From: Neomoorella stamsii
Lineage (GTDB): Bacteria; Bacillota; DSM-521; Neomoorellales; Neomoorellaceae
Length of the DNA stretch: 64,000 nt
Direction of reading: 5' to 3'
Assembly: GCF_002995805.1 (NCBI RefSeq)
Contig: NZ_PVXL01000029.1
Span: 1-64,000 of the forward strand
A program made the translations under genes and the position numbers. Below the pieces are notes generated by a model. That model made no database searches. It was not told the origin of the DNA and was given only the letters and a program-made list of their open reading frames with translations. This document shows positions 16,487 to 24,561 of this stretch, in pieces (position 1 is the stretch's first letter; each line of letters begins with the position of its first letter).

Positions 16487-18160
16487 ATGTCAGAAGTATT
16501 AGGAACCTACTTCGGTGACGAGAAGTTTCCCATAACCTGGGAAAACGAAGCAGAAAAGCAACTGCATTGGTTCTACGACGACTTGCATTGCCCCAATCCG
16601 ATCTCACCAATGTATTTTGATATTGGCGGTTGGTGGGGTGACACTTGCGCTTATATGTATCGCCGTTTCGGTGCACCTTTTGGAAAAGGCTGGATTGCCA
16701 AAAAAATAAATAATTATGTTTATACAGCTGTATTACCACGGGAATCGGAAGAGGCACAAAAAATAGCACCTTACTATAGCGCGGTCATGCCTGTCTATGC
16801 AGAAAAGTTTTTAGACTGGTGGCAAGAACGTTACTTACCAGAGATTATGAGAAATAATGAATACCTGGATAATTATCCCTATGATAAGGCTACTATCCCT
16901 GAGTTGTTAATTCACCTGGAAGAAGCACTGGATATTCAAGAACGCCATTTCAAAATACACTGGATTTTAAATCTAGCCCAGTTTCAGGCGTTTTTAGAAT
17001 TTCGAGCTGTTTATAAAGAAGTATTAGGAGCAGAAGATCCCGATAACATCGGCAAGATACTGGTTTCTGACAATGACCGCAACTGGGATTCAATTAAAGA
17101 GTTATGGAAATTGAAGGAAAAGATTAAAAGCAATCCGGACTTAAAGAAGCTCTTTGACCTCAAGGAACCAAATAAAATCATGACTGCCCTTAAAGAGGTT
17201 AAAGCCGGTCAGGAATTTTTAAAGGATCTGGCGGCTTATCAGAAAGAATATGGCTATAAAGCCATTTATACCCATGAGTATATTTATCCTACCTGGATCG
17301 AAGACCCAACACCAATTATTGAAATGCTAATCAATTATCTGGAAACAGACTATGATTTTAATGCTGTCTATAATAAATGCTGCCAGGAACGTGAACAAGC
17401 TATCAAAGACATGTTCGCCAGGGTTCAAGACGAACAAGCCAGGTTGAGGCTCCAAAAGGCTCTAGACTTAGCTTTACGTATGGCGCCCTTGACACCGGAC
17501 CATCATTTTTACATTGACCAGGGCACCTATGCGCGCATGCGATTGGTTTTGATTAATATTGGCAAAGCCCTGGTCAAAGCGGGGATATTAGAGAAAGCAG
17601 ATGATATCATCTTTTTAACTTACGACGAACTTCGCCAGATAGCTATAACCCCTCAGGCTTTTGACGTCAAAACTCTAGTACGGAACCGGCGTGCTGAAAG
17701 AGAGGCTGCTTTTAAAATCCATCCGCCAGATTGGGTAGGCACAGTAACCCGCTGGTCTTTGTATGAGGAACCATACAAAACCTTATGGGGGTTCCCCGAG
17801 AAGTTTGAAAAGGCAGCAGCTAAAGCCGAAGAAGTGGTAGATATTATTAAGGGGTTACCTGCCTCGCCGGGTGTAGTTGAAGGTATTGCCAGGTATGTCG
17901 TATCCCCGACAGAATTTGATCAGGTGCAAAAAGGAGAAATTTTAATTTGTAAGATGACCAATCCGGCCTGGGTAGCGGTATTTACCAAAATTGCCGGGCT
18001 GGTAACTGATGCCGGCGGCGTGCTTGCGCATCCGGCTGTTGTGTCACGGGAATTTGGCATTCCCGCAGTAGTCGGCACTTCCAACGCCACCCAGAAGATA
18101 AAGACTGGCGATAGGGTAAGGGTCAATGGCAATACGGGTGTAGTAGAAATTATCCGGTAA
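16487..18160 (+). CDS. PEP-synthase-like protein: substrate domain plus phosphohistidine domain
   Basis: A 557-residue protein. The last 80 residues are a PEP-utilising mobile domain with the phosphorylatable histidine H515 in GGVLAHPAVVSRE. The first 460 residues are a helical region in the place of the substrate-binding domain of rifampin phosphotransferases and phenylphosphate synthase; no pyruvate barrel is recognised. It lacks the ATP-binding domain, which is encoded separately at 18614-19567. Together they would form a dikinase transferring phosphate from ATP through H515 to an acceptor. ATG 16487 follows GGGGGG. It is 65 bp after gntR and ends in a terminator, so gntR and this gene form one unit. 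Confidence 0.82.
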   Translation: MSEVLGTYFGDEKFPITWENEAEKQLHWFYDDLHCPNPISPMYFDIGGWWGDTCAYMYRRFGAPFGKGWIAKKINNYVYTAVLPRESEEAQKIAPYYSAVMPVYAEKFLDWWQERYLPEIMRNNEYLDNYPYDKATIPELLIHLEEALDIQERHFKIHWILNLAQFQAFLEFRAVYKEVLGAEDPDNIGKILVSDNDRNWDSIKELWKLKEKIKSNPDLKKLFDLKEPNKIMTALKEVKAGQEFLKDLAAYQKEYGYKAIYTHEYIYPTWIEDPTPIIEMLINYLETDYDFNAVYNKCCQEREQAIKDMFARVQDEQARLRLQKALDLALRMAPLTPDHHFYIDQGTYARMRLVLINIGKALVKAGILEKADDIIFLTYDELRQIAITPQAFDVKTLVRNRRAEREAAFKIHPPDWVGTVTRWSLYEEPYKTLWGFPEKFEKAAAKAEEVVDIIKGLPASPGVVEGIARYVVSPTEFDQVQKGEILICKMTNPAWVAVFTKIAGLVTDAGGVLAHPAVVSREFGIPAVVGTSNATQKIKTGDRVRVNGNTGVVEIIR

Positions 18161-18244
18161 ATAGGGCATTGCCGCTATTTATCATCCCTATGTGCCGTCC
18201 ATATATACAGGGTTTGCTTTACCGCTAGCATGCGAGCTTGGAAA

Positions 18245-18288
18245 CCCTTAGCTACGCCGATAGGTAAAAGCTAAGGGATTTATTTTTT
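18245..18288 (+). terminator. Intrinsic terminator after the phosphohistidine-domain gene
   Basis: CCCTTAGCT (18245-18253) pairs with AGCTAAGGG (18269-18277), followed by ATTTATTTTTT. Confidence 0.85.
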
Positions 18289-18356
18289 GAGGGTAAATTG
18301 CTGTAAACTGCTCGTGCTAGAGGTCGCAATACAAAAAAGAAATTAGAATTTAGGCG

Positions 18357-18421
18357 TTGACATCTCCGGGTAGATAAGCTAGAATTGTACCAGTAGATTA
18401 TCGATAATATTTAATCGATAG
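18357..18421 (+). promoter_or_regulatory. Promoter and GntR-type operator before the ATP-binding dikinase gene
   Basis: TTGACA (18357-18362), 17 bp, TAGAAT (18380-18385). The 24-bp operator at 18398-18421 is identical to that of gntR and starts at the same distance from the -10. This promoter probably drives the gene at 18614 and perhaps much of the cluster to 30.5 kb, as no strong terminator was seen in between. Confidence 0.82.
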
Positions 18422-18613
18422 TTTTCTTTATGTAGCAAAAAGTAAAGTATGTCAAGGGTAAATTGGTTAGATAAGCTTGCCAGTTAAAAAAAGTTGGGAA
18501 AGGAAGGAGGTGGAATACCGGCTGACAGGAGCGAAACGAAACTGCAAGAGTTAGGAGAGTTGCGGGTTAAGCCAATTGCCTTGATAACATATGGACGTGT
18601 TGGAGGTACAAAG

Positions 18614-19567
18614 ATGTGGATCTCCTGGTTTGGAGAAATAGAGCATGCGGTAGCATCTGAGCTCGGGGGTAAAGGTGCCAGCCTGAGCCATATGATCGCC
18701 CAACAAATACCTGTGCCGCCCGGCTTTACTATTAAAGCGAGCGCTTTTCGTTACTTTATGGATAAAGCCGATTTGCGACCGGTAGTAATTAAAAAACTTG
18801 CCTCCTTAAGTACTGAACAACAAGAAGAATTAAACAAGGTATCTTCAGAGATTCAGAATTTAATCAAGTCTACGCCGCTACCGGTAGAGATCTTGGAGGA
18901 TATTGCCAACGCTTACCGGCATATAGTTGCCAGGGGGGGTCAGGCGGTAGCCGTCCGTTCCAGTGCGACGCTGGAAGATTCTGAAACAGCCAGCTTTGCC
19001 GGTCAACATGAAACTTTCCTTTTTGTAACTGGAGAAGAACAGTTGCTGGCTAAAGTTAAGGAATGCTGGGCTTCGCTGTATAACCCGCGGGCTATTGTTT
19101 ACCGGCGGGCCAAGGGTGTGGCGGAAGAGGAAGTCGCTATAGCTGTAGTAGTGCAAAAAATGGTCGCTTCCGAAAAATCGGGAGTAATGTTTACAGTTAA
19201 TCCTATTAATAAAAATCGCGATGAGTTAATAATTGAAGCAGTATGGGGCCAGGGAGAAGGCATAGTGTCGGGGTTGATAACCCCGGATAACTATATACTC
19301 AATCGCTCCGAAATGAAGGTGATATCCGAGTATATTGCGACTAAAGAAATAATGCTGGTAGCAGGGCAGGAACCTGGTAAGCTATGCGAGGTGCAGGTTC
19401 CAGCAGAAAAAGTTACAGCCCGGGTTTTAACGGAGGCCGAACTACAGGCTTTAGTTAAACTGGGAGACCAGGTAGAGCGATATTTTGGGGTACCCCAGGA
19501 CGTTGAATGGGCCATTGAAGGCGATAATATTTATTTACTTCAAAGTCGACCGATAACAACAATTTAA
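18614..19567 (+). CDS. PEP-synthase-like ATP-binding subunit
   Basis: A 317-residue protein equal to the N-terminal ATP-grasp domain of PEP synthase. Visible motifs are LGGKGASLSHM, VPPGF, VAVRSSATLEDSETASFAGQHET and the terminal QSRPITT. ATG 18614 is chosen because GGAGG sits at 18602-18606; an open frame upstream to 18494 has weaker support. It lacks the phosphohistidine domain, which the gene at 16487 provides. This two-subunit split is known from phenylphosphate synthase. The acceptor could be a small alcohol, enol, hydroxy acid or phenol; the sequence does not decide. Confidence 0.88.
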   Translation: MWISWFGEIEHAVASELGGKGASLSHMIAQQIPVPPGFTIKASAFRYFMDKADLRPVVIKKLASLSTEQQEELNKVSSEIQNLIKSTPLPVEILEDIANAYRHIVARGGQAVAVRSSATLEDSETASFAGQHETFLFVTGEEQLLAKVKECWASLYNPRAIVYRRAKGVAEEEVAIAVVVQKMVASEKSGVMFTVNPINKNRDELIIEAVWGQGEGIVSGLITPDNYILNRSEMKVISEYIATKEIMLVAGQEPGKLCEVQVPAEKVTARVLTEAELQALVKLGDQVERYFGVPQDVEWAIEGDNIYLLQSRPITTI

Positions 19568-19770
19568 GTACTTAAGTCTGATTATGTTGAATTCGTTAGT
19601 CAGAACTAATCCGGGGTTTAGATACGGCGGCTACGGAAGGCGCAAGTCTGGTATGGGAAAAGGCCATACTGTGTTGTCCCCTACCCGGATGTTTCCCTTT
19701 ATACTTAAGAGCTATGGCAGTTGCCTGGAGTACTGTTACCCCCAGGCCCTGGTCAAAGGAGGTAACTAAT

Positions 19771-20667
19771 GTGGCCCAGCATATCGAAGAGATTGCAGCG
19801 GCAGGTGTACCTTTGCGGGTTGATGTCGTTAGTGAACGACAATATGAGCGCGTGCTGCAGGATGAAGAATTTCTCAATTACCGCCTGGCCGGGGTACGGC
19901 GTTATTTGGATTATACCCTGGCGGAAGCCGATCTGACGTGGTATCCCGATGCTCCGGGTAAAAGGATGGAATACGACGGCAAGCAGGTGATTTTGTACGG
20001 GCAATGGTATGAGGGTGAGATCCAGCGGCTTTTAGTATCCTTGCTGGCAAGGAAGATGTTTAAGGCGGGGTTATACCTCTTCCATGCTTCAGCCGTTCAT
20101 TATCGCGGTAAAAACATTGCTTTTATAGGCGGTGAAAGCAATTCGGGTAAGACCATGGCGCAAATTGAAGCCTGCCGCCGTGGCGGCGCCATCATCTCTA
20201 CGGAAACTATTGTCACTGACGCCAGCGGCCGGGTTGTTATGGGTTCCAAAAATGTATTCTTAAGGCAGCGAGCCAAAGGTACCGAAAGAATAGATAAGCC
20301 CAATCAAGACGAGGGCGTGGCCAAATTTTTCTCCCGCCCGCCGGAATTTACCATTTATGAAGGGCCGGCAGTTTTAGATTTGGTGATTTTACCAGATATT
20401 GATGGCAATTATGCTCCCCTGGCCGGGGAGATGGCTCCTTATGAAAGGCAGTATCAAACCTTCCACTGTCTCTGCGACTATCTCGGCATGCATATTCTCC
20501 TGGCACCAGGCTTACCAATGCCACTGTTAGATGACCAGCAATTAAGGGTACAAAGGGCGAACTTTATCGAACAATTTACTAAAAGGCCATATTACTACAT
20601 CCGGGGAGCCAACCCGCAGGTAGTAATCGATCAATTAGATGAGATACTGAACAGGATGGAGGGCTAA
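19771..20667 (+). CDS. P-loop protein resembling HPr kinase / PEPCK-like kinases
   Basis: A 298-residue protein from GTG 19771, supported by AAAGGAGG at 19755-19762. A Walker A motif GGESNSGKT lies near residues 119-127, after the strand pattern AGLYLFHASAVHYRGKNIAFI found in HprK-like proteins. No HPr-kinase signature is recognised, and the first 100 residues are unassigned. Its place between the split dikinase and an SDR suggests a kinase or regulatory role in the same pathway. Family membership is from the motif and surrounding pattern only. Confidence 0.65.
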   Translation: MAQHIEEIAAAGVPLRVDVVSERQYERVLQDEEFLNYRLAGVRRYLDYTLAEADLTWYPDAPGKRMEYDGKQVILYGQWYEGEIQRLLVSLLARKMFKAGLYLFHASAVHYRGKNIAFIGGESNSGKTMAQIEACRRGGAIISTETIVTDASGRVVMGSKNVFLRQRAKGTERIDKPNQDEGVAKFFSRPPEFTIYEGPAVLDLVILPDIDGNYAPLAGEMAPYERQYQTFHCLCDYLGMHILLAPGLPMPLLDDQQLRVQRANFIEQFTKRPYYYIRGANPQVVIDQLDEILNRMEG

Positions 20668-20673
20668 AAGGAT

Positions 20674-21453
20674 ATGACCAGTGATTACCGCAACCTTTTT
20701 GATTTAAATGGTCAAGTGGCCCTGGTGGTGGGAGGAACGGGTGGCATTGGCCGGGCCATGACACTGGCCCTGGCCCAGTACGGGGCCGATATTGTAGTGG
20801 CAAGCCGCAAGGCCGGAGCAGCAACAGATTTGCAGCAGGAAATAGAAAGCCTTGGCAGGAAATATTTGGCTTTCGCGGTCGATATTTTGAATGCCGGTGA
20901 GCTACGGGCCATGGTCGATAAAATCGATGCTACTTTTGGCCGCTTAGATATCCTGGTGAATACCGCTGGTACCAATATCTGGCAGAAAGCGGAAGAATAC
21001 AGCGAGGAGAACTGGGATAGGGTTTTGGACGTCAACCTGAAAGGCGTTTTTCTCACCTGCCGCGAAGTTGGCCGCTTGATGATCCGGCAGCGCAAAGGAA
21101 AGATTATCAGCATATCTTCTGTGCGGGGGAAGCTCGGTTTCCCGGAAAATTATACCGCCTATTGCGCCAGTAAGGGAGGGCTCAACCTTTACACGAAATG
21201 CCTGGCGGCCGAATGGGCCAAGTATAACATCAATGTTAATGCCATTGCGCCGACTTTTATCGAAACACCTTTGGTGGCCGACATGCTGGCCGATCAGGAA
21301 ACTTATAACAAGCTGGTCAACAGGATTCCCCTGCACCGTCTGGGAGTACCGGCAGACCTGGTGGGAGCAACCTTGTTCTTTGCTTCGCGGGCTTCAGATT
21401 TTATTACCGGCCAGATTCTTTATGTAGATGGTGGCGTCACCTGTACGCAGTAA
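20674..21453 (+). CDS. Short-chain dehydrogenase/reductase
   Basis: A 259-residue classical SDR. The cofactor motif is GGTGGIG near residue 20 (normally TGxxxGIG), then NTAGT, the catalytic serine in ISISSVRG, YCASK with the catalytic Tyr and Lys, and a C-terminal YVDGG. It resembles gluconate-5-dehydrogenase-like and 3-oxoacyl-ACP-reductase-like SDRs. ATG 20674 is 6 bp after the P-loop gene. A sugar-acid or hydroxy-acid oxidoreductase would fit the neighbouring LarA-like and cyclase genes, but this is inference. Confidence 0.88.
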   Translation: MTSDYRNLFDLNGQVALVVGGTGGIGRAMTLALAQYGADIVVASRKAGAATDLQQEIESLGRKYLAFAVDILNAGELRAMVDKIDATFGRLDILVNTAGTNIWQKAEEYSEENWDRVLDVNLKGVFLTCREVGRLMIRQRKGKIISISSVRGKLGFPENYTAYCASKGGLNLYTKCLAAEWAKYNINVNAIAPTFIETPLVADMLADQETYNKLVNRIPLHRLGVPADLVGATLFFASRASDFITGQILYVDGGVTCTQ

Positions 21454-21484
21454 AAAGCCAAATAATTTTGGGGAGGACAGGAAA

Positions 21485-22207
21485 ATGACAAGAAAGATTA
21501 TCGACCTTAGCATGGAAGTATCTCCTGATATGGTGGTTTTCCCACGGGTAGCACGGCCGATAATGGTGCAGTTAGAGAGCCACGAAGATTATGCCCGCAA
21601 TATTGGTGCTGCTAAATTCGGGGTCAACCATTTAACTGCCCACTGCGTGGTTGTCTTGGGTGATCATGTAGGGACGCACATTGATTCCCTGCGCCATATG
21701 CGCAAGGATGCACCCGGGGCGGAGGGCATACCTTTAGAATACTGCTATGGTGACGGTGTGATATTAGACTTCAGTGACAAACCGGTAGGTTATGTTATAA
21801 CGGCTGCCGATATCCAGGCAGCCTTAAAGAAAATTAATTATGAACTCAAACCCCTGGATATCGTCCTGATTAAAACAGGTGCTTCCCGTTACAACGACCA
21901 AGACAGATATCTTACCGATCACTGCGGCATGTCAGCTGAAGCAACTTTATGGCTTATCGAACAGGGGATTAAAGTAATGGGTACCGATGCCCCCACCTTT
22001 GACCCACCGGTAAAGACTATGTTTGAAATCAAGAAGTTTTGGGAAGCCCACCGGGTGATGATGGAAAAAGAGTATTACCACCTGGAAAACCTGGCCAACC
22101 TGGATGCCGTTCCGGTGCCGGCAGGATTTAAAGTAGCCGTATTCCCGATTAAATGGAAGAATATGACCGGTTCGCCGGTTCGAGCCGTGGCTATAATTGA
22201 GGACTAA
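21485..22207 (+). CDS. Cyclase family protein (kynurenine-formamidase-like metal hydrolase)
   Basis: A 240-residue protein of the cyclase/arylformamidase family (PF04199). The metal-binding motif DHVGTHIDSLRHM (about residues 59-71) matches HxGTHxDxxxH, and a later DAPTFDPP stretch is also typical. Members hydrolyse amides, lactone-like rings or formylated products. ATG 21485 is set by GGGAGGACAG. It is co-oriented with and close to the SDR and GAPDH-like genes. Confidence 0.87.
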   Translation: MTRKIIDLSMEVSPDMVVFPRVARPIMVQLESHEDYARNIGAAKFGVNHLTAHCVVVLGDHVGTHIDSLRHMRKDAPGAEGIPLEYCYGDGVILDFSDKPVGYVITAADIQAALKKINYELKPLDIVLIKTGASRYNDQDRYLTDHCGMSAEATLWLIEQGIKVMGTDAPTFDPPVKTMFEIKKFWEAHRVMMEKEYYHLENLANLDAVPVPAGFKVAVFPIKWKNMTGSPVRAVAIIED

Positions 22208-22256
22208 AGTTAAGGCAACTATTTTCCGAACCATTTTCAGAGAGGAGGAACCGAAT

Positions 22257-23276
22257 ATGAGCAAAGTTAAAGTAGGCGTAGTAGGTTACGGCGTCATCGG
22301 CCAGCGCCTGGCCGACGGCGTGGTCCGCCAGGGCGATATGGAATTGGTGGGTATCGCCGACGTAGCGCCGACCCTGGCCCTGCGGGCCCTGGCCGAAAAG
22401 GGTATGCCCTATAAACTCTACTGTGCCAACCCCGATAACATACCCCAAATGGAAGCTGCTGGCATCCCGGTAACAGGAACGGCAGACGACCTGTTAGACC
22501 AGGTAGACATCGTTCTGGACGCCACCAGCGCCGGCGTTGGCAGGAAGAATAAAGAGATCTACCAGAAGCGCGGCCTGAAAGCCGTTTTCCAGGGCGGGGA
22601 AAAGAACGACGTCGCCGACGTTTTCTTCCACGGCTATGCCAACTATGAAAAAGGCCTGGGTAAGGACTACTTAAAGCTGACATCGTGCAATACCACCGGC
22701 CTGATCCGGGCGGTAGACTGCCTGGACCGCCTGGTGGGTATTGAGCGGGTCGTGGTCACCATCGTCCGCCGCTCCGCCGACCCCGGCGACACCCACCGCG
22801 GCGTCGTCGACCTGGCCCTGGTGGAACCGGTGCCCAACCACCAGGCCAAAGACCTGATGCTCATCATGCCCCATATCGAAGCCACCGGCCTGCTGGTCCA
22901 TGTCCCGACCACCCACGGCCATATTATCAGCATCCTGGCCACCCCTAAAAAGAGCATCAGCAAGGAAGAAGTCCTGGCCGCCTTCAACGCGCACCCCCGC
23001 ATCCGGGTAGTCAGGATCACCGACGGCTTCAACTCCAATACCGCCCTGTTCCGCTATGCCCGCGATTTAGGCAACCCGCGGGGCGATATGTATGAAATAG
23101 CCGTATTCGAAGAAACCATCACCTTTAGCGGCAACAATATCTTCTTCACCATCAGCGTCCCCCAGGAAGCCGTAGTCACCCCGGAAACCATGGACGCCAT
23201 CCGCGCCAGTCTTATGATGCAGGCCACCCGCGAGGAGGCCGTGGCCATGACCAATAAATACCTGGGGTTAAAATAG
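22257..23276 (+). CDS. Type II (archaeal-type) glyceraldehyde-3-phosphate dehydrogenase
   Basis: A 339-residue protein beginning at ATG 22257 (AGAGGAGG upstream). The Rossmann start is VGVVGYGVIGQRL, and the catalytic cysteine is C144 in LTSCNTTGL, the signature of archaeal type II GAPDH, not the SCTTN of bacterial GapA. It would oxidise an aldehyde to an acyl phosphate with NAD(P). Codon use is GC-rich compared with the genes to the left. The next gene is an archaeal-type phosphoglycerate kinase, so the pair forms a substrate-level phosphorylation module. Glyceraldehyde-3-phosphate or a related phospho-aldehyde is the likely substrate. Confidence 0.88.
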   Translation: MSKVKVGVVGYGVIGQRLADGVVRQGDMELVGIADVAPTLALRALAEKGMPYKLYCANPDNIPQMEAAGIPVTGTADDLLDQVDIVLDATSAGVGRKNKEIYQKRGLKAVFQGGEKNDVADVFFHGYANYEKGLGKDYLKLTSCNTTGLIRAVDCLDRLVGIERVVVTIVRRSADPGDTHRGVVDLALVEPVPNHQAKDLMLIMPHIEATGLLVHVPTTHGHIISILATPKKSISKEEVLAAFNAHPRIRVVRITDGFNSNTALFRYARDLGNPRGDMYEIAVFEETITFSGNNIFFTISVPQEAVVTPETMDAIRASLMMQATREEAVAMTNKYLGLK

Positions 23277-23289
23277 GGGTGGCTGGCCA

Positions 23290-24561
23290 ATGAAATACGG
23301 CATCTATACCCTGGACGACTTTGACTTCTACAACAAAACCGTCCTCTGCCGGGTAGATATCAATTCCCCCCTCAAACCGGATAAATCCGGTTTGAGGGAC
23401 ATTACCCGGATTAAAGGCTGTCTGCCCACCGTCAAAGAACTGGCGGAAAAAGGAGCGAAAGTGGTAATCCTGGCCCACCAGGGTGGCGACCTGGAGTATA
23501 AAAATTTCGGCTCCACCGCCCCCCATGCGCAAGTAATGGGCGAATTATTGGGGCGGCCGGTTGAATTTATCGACGACGTCTGCGGACCTGCAGCAAGAGA
23601 AAAGATTAAAAACCTGAAACCAGGGGATATCCTCGTCCTGGATAACGTGCGCTATATGGGTGAAGAGCTTACCCTCTTCGAGAATAGGCTGAAATTAAGT
23701 CCGGAAGAGCAGAGCAAGACCATAATCGTCCAGAAACTGGCACCATTGGCCGACATCTATGTCTGCGACGCTTTTGCCGCCGCACACCGCTCCCAGCCCA
23801 CCCTGGTAGGTATGGAAGAAGTCCTGCCCTCAGCCATGGGACGATTATTTGAAGAAGAGCTGTCGGTTTTAAGTACTTTAAGGGAAAATCCGGCCCGGCC
23901 CTGCTACTTCATCCTGGGCGGGGCCAAGATTGAAGATGCCTTTATCATGATGACCTCGGTGCTCAAGGACGGGGTGGCGGACGGTATTTTAACCGGCGGC
24001 CTGGTAGCCAATATCATGTTCCTGGCAGCAGGCGTGGACCTTGGTCAAAAGTCAAAAGAATTTATTTACAAACATAACCTGGCCGAATATATCCCGGTAG
24101 CCGGGGAAATCCTCGCCAACTACCGCGACAAAATTTACTTACCCGAAGACCTGGCCTGGGTAGCAGACAACGGGCGGCAGGAAGTGGCAGTCACCTCGCT
24201 ACCCGTCGAGGGCCTGCTGGTGGATATCGGAACCAGGACAGTAGCCAGTTACCTGGAAAAAATAAACACGGCCGGGACCATCTTTATCAACGGGCCTTTG
24301 GGCGTCTTTGAGGACGATGCTTCCGCCTACGGGACCAGGGCCATCTGGCAGGGAGTTGCGGCAGCACCCGCTTTCAGCGTCATCGGCGGTGGGGACAGCC
24401 TGACGGCAGCCAATAAATTCGGCATCCTGGATAAGTTCTCCTACGTCTGTACCGCCGGCGGCGGCCTGGTGCGCTTCCTGACCGGGGAAGAATTGCCGGT
24501 GGTCAAGGCCTTGAGAAAAGCGGCGCAGAAATTCCCCCCGCCAGGAAAGCAGGGTGATTAG
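23290..24561 (+). CDS. Archaeal-type phosphoglycerate kinase
   Basis: A 423-residue PGK. Family stretches include VLCRVDINSPL, VVILAHQGGD, DNVRYMGEE, CDAFAAAHRSQPTLVG, FILGGAKIEDAF, ILTGGLVAN, FINGPLGVFE and the nucleotide-binding SVIGGGDS. The AHRSQPTLVG and TGGLVAN forms are those of archaeal enzymes. It transfers the acyl phosphate of 1,3-bisphosphoglycerate (or an analogue) to ADP. It lies 13 bp after the type II GAPDH gene and overlaps the next gene by 8 bp. A near-perfect palindrome sits in codons 27-37. Confidence 0.88.
   Translation: MKYGIYTLDDFDFYNKTVLCRVDINSPLKPDKSGLRDITRIKGCLPTVKELAEKGAKVVILAHQGGDLEYKNFGSTAPHAQVMGELLGRPVEFIDDVCGPAAREKIKNLKPGDILVLDNVRYMGEELTLFENRLKLSPEEQSKTIIVQKLAPLADIYVCDAFAAAHRSQPTLVGMEEVLPSAMGRLFEEELSVLSTLRENPARPCYFILGGAKIEDAFIMMTSVLKDGVADGILTGGLVANIMFLAAGVDLGQKSKEFIYKHNLAEYIPVAGEILANYRDKIYLPEDLAWVADNGRQEVAVTSLPVEGLLVDIGTRTVASYLEKINTAGTIFINGPLGVFEDDASAYGTRAIWQGVAAAPAFSVIGGGDSLTAANKFGILDKFSYVCTAGGGLVRFLTGEELPVVKALRKAAQKFPPPGKQGD
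23369..23398. repeat. 30-bp palindrome inside the pgk-like gene
   Basis: The 14 bases at 23369-23382 are the exact reverse complement of 23385-23398, with only AA between them. It falls in the coding region at codons 27-37 without disturbing the protein alignment length. It could be an mRNA hairpin or cruciform, or an operator-like site. Confidence 0.85.
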
